DNA from: Arenibacter sp. P308M17
Lineage (GTDB): Bacteria; Bacteroidota; Bacteroidia; Flavobacteriales; Flavobacteriaceae
Direction of reading: 5' to 3'
DNA: 64,000 bases
NCBI RefSeq assembly: GCF_003426735.1
Contig: NZ_QVON01000006.1
Coordinates: forward strand, 330,995-394,994
Shown here: positions 27,101 to 34,333 of the stretch, piece after piece
Layout of the letters: every line of letters starts with the position of its first letter
Numbering within the stretch: the first letter of the stretch is position 1
Position numbers and translations under genes: made by a program
The notes under the pieces: model-generated
What the model was told of the DNA's origin: nothing
What the model saw: only the letters and a program-made list of their open reading frames with translations
Database searches by the model: none

Positions 27101-27163
27101 TCTTCCATTGTCAAAGCAAAAGAAGCCCAAAGCAATTCCTCCATTAATCCAGAGGGAAATTAA
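24140..27163 (+). CDS. Large TPR-repeat periplasmic protein
   Basis: A 1007-residue exported protein with signal peptide (KKTAVILCFVGSLFYVNAQ) followed by tetratricopeptide repeats along nearly the whole chain, e.g. AYYHLAECYLKLDKKQEALNAF, DALFELANSYVRANNTERGL and ANFNLAQLYFGKGEKDKAL. Such superhelical scaffolds bind partner proteins. The downstream gene, a TonB-receptor-like barrel, begins 25 bases after this stop, so the two almost certainly form an envelope pair. The C-terminus (KAKEAQSNSSINPEGN) is polar and disordered-looking. The precise role is unknown. Confidence 0.88.
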   Translation: MLRKKTAVILCFVGSLFYVNAQESEIYTFDQKDYQEALALYNNKQYQAAQTIFEKVKNSTRDEETQANSAYYAATAAIRLNQLGADRLMEDFVEKYPTSTKRNSAYLDVADYYFATGKYPYALKWYTKVDQSSMSRKDKERFNFNNGYALFSSNKPKEAERYLNQVTTSPTYGSQAKYYLGYIAYQQDDYAQANQRFDQITDQELLEEKLSYYQADMNFKLGKFEEAIALAKKQLPKSDRNEVSELNKIIGESYFNLEQYANAIPYLTEYKGKRGKWSNTDYYLLGYSYYMQGDYANGIQQFNKIIDGNNDVSQNAYYHLAECYLKLDKKQEALNAFRNASQMDFNPEIQKDAYLNYARLSYEIGNAYEPVPKVLTNYLEKYPNDPNTGEMQELLVDSYITSKNFAGAMELLEKNKNFASKATYQKVAFYRGVELFLEMNYEEASAVFKKSLENAEDQYFKARSSYWKAESDYNMNHFEEAVAGYLQFKSNPTAKATPEFKDVDYNLAYSYFKLKNYNNAIAAFSDYVEANNGDNGKLNDAYLRLADSYFVSSKYWPAIETYNKAIAQNSSSSDYAAYQKALSYGFVDRSATKIEELSNFVSRYPNSTLKDDALFELANSYVRANNTERGLQLYDQLAMDYKGSSLVPQAMLRQGLVYYNASRNEQALAKFKTVVRDHPNTQEALQAVTTAKLIYMDLGRVDEYAQWVKGLDFVEVTDTELDNATFESADKQYIEGNKDAAIKGYEAYVKQFPNGLNTLKANFNLAQLYFGKGEKDKALPYFKNVAAKGANEYAEQALTRVCEIYVGKNDYVTAVPYLEELEAKAEIQQNITFAQSNLMKGYYGQSDYTKTIQYATKVLSSPNIDNRIKSDAQIMIARSAIKTKDESRAEKAYSEVVKIATGDLAAEALYYDAYFKNKAQNYEASNVSVQKLAKDYAGYKEWSAKGLIIMAKNFYALGDAFQATYILDSVIANFGDYPEIVAQAKQESSIVKAKEAQSNSSINPEGN

Positions 27164-27188
27164 AATTTCCTTGCAAAAAGAACACAGT

Positions 27189-28940
27189 ATGCACATGCAC
27201 ATTAAAATATCCATATTTGCTATTCTAGGTTTTCTACAGATCGGATCGGCACAGGAAGATAAAAAAGACTTAGGAACGGAAACGGTGACAGTGGTTAAGG
27301 CCTATGCACCTACCATTTCGGACGCTTTCAAGCTGAAGTCGGTACCTACTTTGAACGACTCCATAGTTCTGCAAAAAAAACCGATCGATTACAGCATATT
27401 TTCCGTTCCCGTTGCCTCCACTTTTACTCCTTCCAAGGGGAAGGCTTCCGGGGTGAAAAAGCTTCCGCCCGAAAAAATATATAATTCCTATGCATCCGTA
27501 GGCCTGGGCAACTACAACAACGCCTTGGCAGATTTTTATACCAGTAGCGCCCTTAACAGGGATGAACGGCTGGATGTAAGCCTAAACCACCATTCCTCTA
27601 GGGGGGAAATAGACGGTACCGCTTTGGATAACATATTTTACAACACCAAATTGGACGCCAATTATACCAAAAGTGACAGGGATATACGTTGGGGAGCCAA
27701 TATAGGGGGGCAGCACCAAATGTATAATTGGTACGGAATTCCCAATGGGTATTATACGGAGGAATTGGTGAACGGCATAGATGAAAAGCAGAACTATTTT
27801 AATGTATATGCCGGGGGATCTGTGGAAGTGGAAGATTCTTTTTTTAAAAGTGCCGAGCTATGGTACAGGCGGTTTTGGGATGCTACCAAATCTGGAGAAA
27901 ATAGGGCAGTGCTAAAACCTGCCTTCCAATTTCCTTTGGGCGATGAATTTTTGATACTCAAGGCCAAGGTAGATTATTTGGGAGGTAAGTTCAAGAATGG
28001 CCAGGTAGGGAACGACTCCAACCTGCCAGGAATAGATTATTCGCATTTGCAATTTGGGATAAATCCCAGCATCAACATTCTAGGGGACGATTTTTCGCTT
28101 AATCTGGGCGCAAATTTGGTGTATGGTATGGATTTGGAAAACAGTGAGGGCAATTTCTATATTTATCCTACTATAATGGCATCCTATCGTTTGTTGGATG
28201 AGGTGGCCATTGCCTATGGTGGGGTAGAAGGGGAGTTAAAGCAGAACTCCTTCTATGGTTTTGTGGAAGAGAACCCATATGTTTCCCCCACCTTGGACAT
28301 GCAACCTACAGACCAACAGTACGATGCCTATATTGGCATAAAGGGACAGCTGCTGCCCAATCTTAGCTATAATGTTAAGGGATCCTATATGGCGGAAAAT
28401 AGAAAACCGTTATTCTTACTAAATCCGGAAAACACCTCCAGGACAGATGAAAAAGGATATTATTACGGAAATAGCTTCCAGGTGTTTTATGATGATGTAA
28501 AGACCTTGGGAGTTTTTGGAGAATTGAACGTAGATATAAACCGTAATTTTAGTTTAGGGATAAATGCCCAGGTCTATGATTACGACACGGAAACCGATAA
28601 TCCCGCCTGGAACCTGCCAGGTCTTACCGCTTCTATGTTTATGGATTATCAAATAGGGGAGAAGTGGTTTATGGGTGCCAATCTATTTTATGTAGGGGAG
28701 CGTGATGATCTATACACTGTGGCCTCCCCGGGAACTTTACCGGAAGACTATGCAATGACCCCGGTGACTTTGGATAGCTATTTTGATGCCAATGCGCATA
28801 TTGGCTATCGTATTAATGAACAATTGTCCGTTTTTGCAAAGGCAAATAATATTGCCGATCAGAATTATATGCGCTGGAACAATTATAGGGTACAGGGTTT
28901 TCAAGTCTTGGCCGGAGCCACCTACAAATTTGATCTATAG
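27189..28940 (+). CDS. TonB-dependent receptor-like outer-membrane barrel
   Basis: A 583-residue outer-membrane protein started at the ATG at 27189; the longer frame opens with TTG inside the TPR gene. A signal peptide (IKISIFAILGFLQIGSAQ) is followed by a short N-terminal region (TETVTVVKAYAPTISDAFKL) and many amphipathic strands, with a receptor-like C-terminus (INEQLSVFAKANNIADQNYM ... ATYKFDL). No full plug domain is visible, so it is more a receptor-type barrel than a complete siderophore receptor. It is co-transcribed with the TPR protein, which may recruit or assemble it. Ligand unknown. Confidence 0.8.
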   Translation: MHMHIKISIFAILGFLQIGSAQEDKKDLGTETVTVVKAYAPTISDAFKLKSVPTLNDSIVLQKKPIDYSIFSVPVASTFTPSKGKASGVKKLPPEKIYNSYASVGLGNYNNALADFYTSSALNRDERLDVSLNHHSSRGEIDGTALDNIFYNTKLDANYTKSDRDIRWGANIGGQHQMYNWYGIPNGYYTEELVNGIDEKQNYFNVYAGGSVEVEDSFFKSAELWYRRFWDATKSGENRAVLKPAFQFPLGDEFLILKAKVDYLGGKFKNGQVGNDSNLPGIDYSHLQFGINPSINILGDDFSLNLGANLVYGMDLENSEGNFYIYPTIMASYRLLDEVAIAYGGVEGELKQNSFYGFVEENPYVSPTLDMQPTDQQYDAYIGIKGQLLPNLSYNVKGSYMAENRKPLFLLNPENTSRTDEKGYYYGNSFQVFYDDVKTLGVFGELNVDINRNFSLGINAQVYDYDTETDNPAWNLPGLTASMFMDYQIGEKWFMGANLFYVGERDDLYTVASPGTLPEDYAMTPVTLDSYFDANAHIGYRINEQLSVFAKANNIADQNYMRWNNYRVQGFQVLAGATYKFDL

Positions 28941-29201
28941 ATAAAAACAATATTTGGATTTAGCGGTTGGTCATGATCTACCAAAAACCCCGTGGTATTT
29001 TATGGTCGCCTTAAATGTACCTTCTGCCTTTAAACTTCCCGACAAGAGAGGCAAAAAGGCAGCAAGGTATTTTTGATTTAAGGAGTACATGTCCCATTCG
29101 TCACGCATTGGGGCATTTAATCACAGAATGGAAAAAAAGGATACTTTTTGTTGTTGATTAACCTAATTTTGTAGATCACTTCAATTATAAACTATTTGGA
29201 A

Positions 29202-29627
29202 ATGAAAAATTTTGGAAAATTGATTTGCGCTTTTACTTTTTTTGCTTTCAGTAGTATGCCACTTTTGGCTGTAAACTTGAATAATGGTACTTATGGTTCC
29301 ATTGATCCGATCAATATAGCTGAAATCATGTACCGTTCACCAATTGGAACATGGGAATATACCGTGGAGGATGTTCCTTATGAATATAGTTCCGGAGTGT
29401 TGATTATTACCAAGGAAAAAGGGGAATATGCGGTTGTTGTAAATGTCAATAACAATAAACTTACGGCTTCGGATGTTACGGTCAAGGATAATACGGTGAG
29501 CTTTTCGGTATATATTGAAGGGGGAAAAGTACAGGTTTCCCTACAGGTGAAGGATGATATTATAAATGGCAGGGCAAATTCTGTGGACGGTTCATTTTTA
29601 TTAAAGGGAAAAAGAAACAAATCATAA
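29202..29627 (+). CDS. Small secreted protein, unknown function
   Basis: A 141-residue protein started at the ATG at 29202; the frame two codons longer opens with TTG. It has a signal peptide (KLICAFTFFAFSSMPLLA). The mature part is all-beta in appearance: GTWEYTVEDVP, GVLIITKEKGEYAVVVNV, NTVSFSVYIEGGKVQVSLQV and a final GSFLLKGKR, the pattern of a small lipocalin-like or calycin barrel. No family could be assigned. TAATTTTG (29164-29171) upstream fits a Bacteroidetes -7 box. Confidence 0.7.
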   Translation: MKNFGKLICAFTFFAFSSMPLLAVNLNNGTYGSIDPINIAEIMYRSPIGTWEYTVEDVPYEYSSGVLIITKEKGEYAVVVNVNNNKLTASDVTVKDNTVSFSVYIEGGKVQVSLQVKDDIINGRANSVDGSFLLKGKRNKS

Positions 29628-30312
29628 GGGATATAGACCTTAGGGCCGTATTTGGCTGCAGGGGTTACCATTATCCCTGATTATATGGGTGTTTATTTAT
29701 TTCCAGTTAAAGGTTAAAACTGTGTTCTCGATCGCTTTAGGGATTTGTTGCTATAATTTATAGGTATCTAAAGTCGGTAGTGGCTGTTTGCAGTCGGCAA
29801 AAATGTTCATCACTGCTGTTTAATGTCAACCGTTAATTGTCGACTTGGCTCCCAGTCCTTGCCAAGGAATTCCATTCCGGCAGGGATGTAATTTAATTGC
29901 AGTAGTTTAGTTTTGATAAAATATACCTAAACCTTTTGCTCGTTTGGAATGGTTTTGGTCTCCAAGTTTTACCCATTAATTTACAACTCTCAAGTATTTT
30001 GAACATTGAAATCAATGGATAATAGGACAATTTGGGTACTTTTTCCTACAAAAAGAACCTCGCACAATGGGATCGTGCAAATAGGTGTACTGAATTGGGT
30101 TTGGCCGTACGGAGAATTGGCTGGAATAGATATGGAGCAGCGCAACCTATGGGAAATAATGGGGATGAAGAGGGTAGGGCACCTAATGGAAGCGTTGGGT
30201 TTATAATTTCCAAACCCCTTGAAAAGTAGGCCTTTAAAGGGATAATCGAGTTTTTTTTTGATACTTGTTAAAATTGTTGGCTATAAATGATTGTGGTTCA
30301 AACTTTTGGAAC
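29628..30312. other. Intergenic region with repeat block and gene relic
   Basis: From about 29840 to 29915 lies a copy of the dispersed block shared with 6395-6515 and 38845-38900. From about 29970 to 30229 is an OmpA-domain relic (listed separately). The promoter of the cold-shock gene follows at 30291-30320. Confidence 0.6.
29970..30229 (+). pseudogene. OmpA C-terminal domain relic
   Basis: In one plus-strand frame the text reads LNIEING, then two stops (TAA at 30020-30022, TAG at 30023-30025), then DNLGTFSYKKNLAQWDRAN, then RIGW-RYGAAQP, EEGRA and a final KPLEK. This matches the peptidoglycan-binding OmpA-like domain pattern (I-I-GHTDN-G ... YGxxQP ... EEGRAxNRRVEF), with the His-Thr of GHTD now occupied by the two stop codons. 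There is no start or upstream domain. It appears to be the decayed 3' end of an OmpA-family gene. Confidence 0.7.
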
Positions 30313-30320
30313 TATATTTG
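30291..30320 (+). promoter_or_regulatory. Cold-shock gene promoter
   Basis: TTG (30291-30293), 19 bases, then TATATTTG (30313-30320): a canonical Bacteroidetes promoter, 33 bases ahead of the start codon. Confidence 0.75.
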
Positions 30321-30353
30321 ACTTATAATAAGTAATTAATTTAAATTTTAGTA

Positions 30354-30545
30354 ATGAGTAGAGGAACAGTAAAATTTTTCAACGATGCCAAAGGATTTGG
30401 GTTCATCACAGAAGAAGGTTCTAACAAAGAACATTTTGTACACATCTCTGGTTTAATCGACGAAATTCGCGAAGGCGATGAAGTTGAGTTTGAACTAAAA
30501 GAAGGAAAAAAAGGATTAAACGCAGTAAACGTTAAAGTTATTTAA
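30354..30545 (+). CDS. cspA: Cold-shock protein (CspA family)
   Basis: A 63-residue single cold-shock domain that binds single-stranded RNA and DNA and acts as an RNA chaperone. RNP1 is KGFGFIT and RNP2 is HFVHIS, both intact; the N-terminus GTVKFFN is typical. The length is slightly shorter than the E. coli CspA family and normal for Flavobacteria. It has a canonical promoter and its own terminator, with a short leader of about 27 bases, so extended cold-responsive leader folding as in E. coli is unlikely. Confidence 0.96.
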   Translation: MSRGTVKFFNDAKGFGFITEEGSNKEHFVHISGLIDEIREGDEVEFELKEGKKGLNAVNVKVI

Positions 30546-30572
30546 TATATACTTTTTTAATTTCCTAAGACC

Positions 30573-30602
30573 TGAGGCCTATCGAATGATAGGCTTTTTT
30601 TA
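30573..30602 (+). terminator. Cold-shock gene terminator
   Basis: GCCTATC (30577-30583) pairs with GATAGGC (30588-30594) across GAAT, followed by a T-run. Confidence 0.8.
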
Positions 30603-30942
30603 TTCGTAAGACCCGGATTTCAAAAGCCGATGGCGCATTGAAATACGTTGGTCGAACGAACCCCGCCTTTTGGCGGGGTTTATAGTTTAACGCCCCGAGT
30701 CTTGAGACGGTTTAACGCCCCGAGCTTCAGGTATGTTCCATATAGAGGGATACAGTATTTGGTTTAGGTTTTAATGCATATATTGCCTTATGCAATTAGA
30801 AATTAGGGCTCCGCAGGCTAATGATGTGTCCTTAGACTTTTATTCATTATATTGTTTCATATAAACATGTATAGTAGATTGGGAAGGTTGCCCCAATATC
30901 CATTTAGTAGTTTCATTATTTAGCTTATATGCATTTCTCCCT
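30603..30942. repeat. Intergenic hairpin and 25-bp tandem repeat
   Basis: A perfect CCCCGCC/GGCGGGG hairpin (30661-30678) is followed by two direct copies of GTTTAACGCCCCGAG (30685-30699 and 30710-30724), a 25-base period. The remainder up to the SIS gene shows nothing recognisable. Confidence 0.5.
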
Positions 30943-31659
30943 ATGTTCGAATACTTGGATAAAATAAGTTTACTGATCAATAAAATGGCTGCAGACCAGA
31001 AGGATAAATTGGTCAGTGCCGCTAAAATTGTGGCCGACGTTATCAAGAACGATGGTATTATCCATACCATAGGTACCGGCCATTCCCAAATGATCGGAAT
31101 GGAAATGTTTGGTAGGGCCTCCAATTTGGCCAATGTAAATGCCATTATGGACGATATGGTCCTTATGGCCAATGGGGCAAGAAGATCTGCTGAAATAGAG
31201 CAGATCAGTGGACTTGCAGAAATACTTTGGAAGAAGTACCAATTTAATAAAGGGGATGTATTGATCGTTGTTTCAAATTCGGGAAGGAATACCTTGCCCC
31301 TGGAGATGGCCATGAAAGCAAAGCAGCAGGGTTTAAATACCATAGCGATCACTTCCATGGAGCAGTCCAAAAAGTACCCTTCCAGACATTCTAGCGGGAA
31401 GAAATTGTTCCAGATTGCGGATTTGGTAATTGATAATTGTGTTCCTACTGGAGATGGGGTGATGTCTATTAACGATCTACTTATAGGTCCGGCTTCCTCG
31501 GTCTTGGGAATGATCATTGTAAACATAATCTCGACCGAAGCCATCAAGATTAATTTGGAACAAGGTGTGGATGTCTCTATTTTTCAGAGTCAGAACATAG
31601 ACGGGGCAGACAATGAAGCGCTATATCAAAAATATGAATCCAGGGTAAAACACCTGTAG
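30943..31659 (+). CDS. SIS-domain sugar isomerase-like protein (UPF0309)
   Basis: A 238-residue cytosolic protein with a sugar isomerase (SIS) domain. The phosphosugar-binding loops are TIGTGHSQMIGMEMFG and VLIVVSNSGRNTLPLEMA. It resembles the UPF0309 branch, relatives of amino-sugar isomerases/deaminases. The expected substrate is an amino-sugar or keto-sugar phosphate, but the reaction is not established. A sulfatase gene follows in the same direction 144 bases downstream, suggesting joint use in catabolism of a sulfated amino sugar (inference). Confidence 0.85.
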   Translation: MFEYLDKISLLINKMAADQKDKLVSAAKIVADVIKNDGIIHTIGTGHSQMIGMEMFGRASNLANVNAIMDDMVLMANGARRSAEIEQISGLAEILWKKYQFNKGDVLIVVSNSGRNTLPLEMAMKAKQQGLNTIAITSMEQSKKYPSRHSSGKKLFQIADLVIDNCVPTGDGVMSINDLLIGPASSVLGMIIVNIISTEAIKINLEQGVDVSIFQSQNIDGADNEALYQKYESRVKHL

Positions 31660-31803
31660 CAAATGGGGGAATCGAAGGACCTTTTCTTTTTTTTAACGCC
31701 TCTATTTTATAATTTAGGAAGTTTACGCAACGAAAGGTCTTTTATAGGCCATGGACAGAAGTTTAAATGGGTTCATAATCAATTGAACTTGAAACCACCA
31801 CTT

Positions 31804-33564
31804 ATGAACTTAAAGTATAGGCATTGTATTTTTCTTTTAATGATTTTGGGGCTCACTTCCAGCGGCTATGCACAGAAGGATAAACGTCCCAATGTAATTT
31901 TGGTGATTACGGATGATCAGGGTTACGGGGATTTGGGATTTACTGGAAATCCACATGTAAGGACACCGGTCATTGATGCCTTGGCACGCGAAAGTGTTAG
32001 GTTCAACAATTTTTACGTTTCCCCAGTTTGTGCACCCACCAGGTCCAGTTTAATGACGGGGCGTTATTCTTTGAGGACGGGTATGAGGGATACGTACAAT
32101 GGGGGTGCCATTATGGCTTCCTCCGAGGTAACCATTGCCGAAATGTTGAAACAGGCAGATTATAGCACAGGGGCATTTGGAAAATGGCATTTAGGGGATA
32201 ATTACCCCAGCAGGCCCAGTGACCAGGGCTTTGACGAGTCCGTTATCCACCTATCGGGCGGTATGGGGCAAGTTGGTGATATTACTACCTATTTTAAGGG
32301 GGATAGAAGTTATTTTGACCCTGTGCTTTGGCACAACAACCTACAGGAATCCTATAAAGGGTATTGTTCCGATATCTTTACGGACCAGGCCATTAATTTT
32401 ATTGAAAAAAATAAGGAATCCCCTTTTTTTTGCTATTTGGCGTTTAATGCCCCGCATACCCCCTTACAGGTGCCGGATTCCTATTATCAAAAGTATAGGG
32501 ATGTAGATCCTTCTGCAGGGTTTGGCAAGGACGGGAAGCCATTTTCAAAAATGAGCGAAAAGGACAAGGAGGATGCCAGAAAGGTGTATGCCATGGTAAA
32601 CAATATAGATGACAACCTAGGGAAGCTCTTCAATAAATTGGATGCTTTGGGGATATCTGAAAATACCCTTATAATTTTTATGACCGATAATGGTCCCCAA
32701 CAGACCAGGTATGTAGGTGGTATGCGGGGACGTAAGGGCGATGTGTACAATGGGGGCGTTCGCGTGCCATTTTACTTGAAATATCCGGCATTTTCCAAAG
32801 ACAACAAAGAGGTGGAGACCATGGCGGCACATTTGGACGTACTGCCTACCCTTTCGGAAATATGCGATGTGGACATGCCCAAGGACAGGGTAATGGACGG
32901 TAAAAGTTTGGTTCCATTAATACAGGGCCGGCCAGTGGATTGGGAAGACCGTTCCTTATTTTTTTATTGGTCACGTAGGTACCCCGAACTATACCATAAT
33001 ATGGCGATTCAAAAATCCGGGTATAAGTTGGTGGGAAAAACGGACTACAATGCCGGGATAGAAGATTTTGAACTGTACCAGCTTACCAAGGATCCCTACG
33101 AACAGCACAATGTATTAATGGAAAACAGAGCATTGGCCATAGACCTAAAAAAAGAGCTGGATAAAATATATAAGGAATTGATCGTTTCCGAAAACCTGGT
33201 CGACCCTCCAAAAATTTTGGTCGGTACGCCTCATGAGAACCCTATTATTTTAAATAGGAACGATGCCGGGGGGGAACGTGGTATTTGGAATCAGGAGGAA
33301 GTTTATGGCCATTGGGACACTGATGTTGAAGAGGGCTATTATAATATTACCTATAAGTTTGTTAGGCCGGTGGCCCCTGAGGGGAGAATGGTTTTGGAAG
33401 CCAATACCCTTGTTTGGCAAATGGAGAACAAAAAAGGGAATACCGATATTATCCGGATGGAGAAGGTTTTTTTTCCAAAAATGACAGCTAAACTTATACC
33501 CTTTTATGCAGTGGACAACAAAAATATCTTTCCTTTTTGGATGGAAATGGAAAAAGTGGATTAG
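31804..33564 (+). CDS. Exported S1 sulfatase (CxPxR type)
   Basis: A 586-residue arylsulfatase started at the ATG at 31804, because it gives a signal peptide (YRHCIFLLMILGLTSSGYA); the longer frame adds 47 unlikely residues. D37-D38 in VITDDQGYGD bind the metal. C76-A-P-T-R is the formylglycine motif, followed by LMTGRYSLRTG. KWHLGD, APHTPLQVP and MTDNGPQ are further active-site signatures. It is co-directional with the SIS-domain gene upstream. It should desulfate exported or captured polysaccharide in the periplasm. The exact sulfate ester is unknown. Confidence 0.9.
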   Translation: MNLKYRHCIFLLMILGLTSSGYAQKDKRPNVILVITDDQGYGDLGFTGNPHVRTPVIDALARESVRFNNFYVSPVCAPTRSSLMTGRYSLRTGMRDTYNGGAIMASSEVTIAEMLKQADYSTGAFGKWHLGDNYPSRPSDQGFDESVIHLSGGMGQVGDITTYFKGDRSYFDPVLWHNNLQESYKGYCSDIFTDQAINFIEKNKESPFFCYLAFNAPHTPLQVPDSYYQKYRDVDPSAGFGKDGKPFSKMSEKDKEDARKVYAMVNNIDDNLGKLFNKLDALGISENTLIIFMTDNGPQQTRYVGGMRGRKGDVYNGGVRVPFYLKYPAFSKDNKEVETMAAHLDVLPTLSEICDVDMPKDRVMDGKSLVPLIQGRPVDWEDRSLFFYWSRRYPELYHNMAIQKSGYKLVGKTDYNAGIEDFELYQLTKDPYEQHNVLMENRALAIDLKKELDKIYKELIVSENLVDPPKILVGTPHENPIILNRNDAGGERGIWNQEEVYGHWDTDVEEGYYNITYKFVRPVAPEGRMVLEANTLVWQMENKKGNTDIIRMEKVFFPKMTAKLIPFYAVDNKNIFPFWMEMEKVD

Positions 33565-33696
33565 GATCCAACGGGTTTTTTAGTCACTCGTTTTCAAGAA
33601 AATGAATGATTTTTTAGGCTTGTAATTTTCCTGATGAGGTACATTAAATAATTGTTGTACAAGACCATTATTGATGTACATTCGCACAAAATTTTA

Positions 33697-34305
33697 ATGT
33701 CCATGGAAAGCAGGGTAAGAGCAGTTGAGGCATTATTTGCCGGTTTGGATAGGGAGATAGCTATCTTTCAATCCGAATCGGGTCTTGGCTGTAAAGCAGG
33801 ATGCGGCAAGTGCTGTACCTATCCGGATATTGAAGCTTCCCCGCTGGAATTTTTGCCATGGGCCTTTTATCTTTTTTTAAGCGGGAAGGCAGAAACTACT
33901 TTGGAGGAATTAAAGGTGGGCAATAATTCCATTTGCCATTTATATCGGCCATTGTCCGTTTTGGATAGCAATAGTGGCAGATGCGGGGATTATAAGTACC
34001 GCGGACTAATTTGTCGTCTATTTGGTTTTGGGGCAACTAGGGATAAAATGGGAGAACTCCGTTTGGCCACCTGCAAGATTATAAAGGAAAACCAGGCGGA
34101 GCTTTATGAAAATTCCAAGGTTGCCATGAAGAATGGATTATACGTGCCCATTTTTACGGACTACTATATGAATTTAAATCAGATAGATTTTAGGATGGGC
34201 AATAGTATTCTTCCTATCAACAAGGCTTTGAGGGCCGCCATTGAGGAAGTACTCCAGTATTATGCCTACCGTCCCTTCCCGGAAGGACATAAGGTTATTG
34301 CGTAA
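33697..34305 (+). CDS. YkgJ-type cysteine-cluster protein
   Basis: A 202-residue protein started at the ATG at 33697 because the longer frame opens with TTG. It carries the YkgJ/Fe-S cluster pattern: CKAGCGKCC near the N-terminus, then a later CGDYKYRGLICRLFGFG and a final C in ATCKII. This family probably binds a zinc or iron-sulfur centre; its reaction is unknown. It is not a sulfatase-maturing radical SAM enzyme, although it lies after a sulfatase gene (no CxxxCxxC). It may share a transcript with the sulfatase. Confidence 0.78.
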   Translation: MSMESRVRAVEALFAGLDREIAIFQSESGLGCKAGCGKCCTYPDIEASPLEFLPWAFYLFLSGKAETTLEELKVGNNSICHLYRPLSVLDSNSGRCGDYKYRGLICRLFGFGATRDKMGELRLATCKIIKENQAELYENSKVAMKNGLYVPIFTDYYMNLNQIDFRMGNSILPINKALRAAIEEVLQYYAYRPFPEGHKVIA

Positions 34306-34333
34306 CCTTAATTATGAATTTTATAGCCTATTT

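Noticed and set aside
30006..30206. 66-codon plus-strand frame as a gene
   Set aside because: It runs in a different frame over the OmpA relic and has no protein-like features.
33697..34305. Cys-cluster protein as a sulfatase maturase
   Set aside because: Lacks the radical SAM CxxxCxxC motif and has the YkgJ pattern instead.
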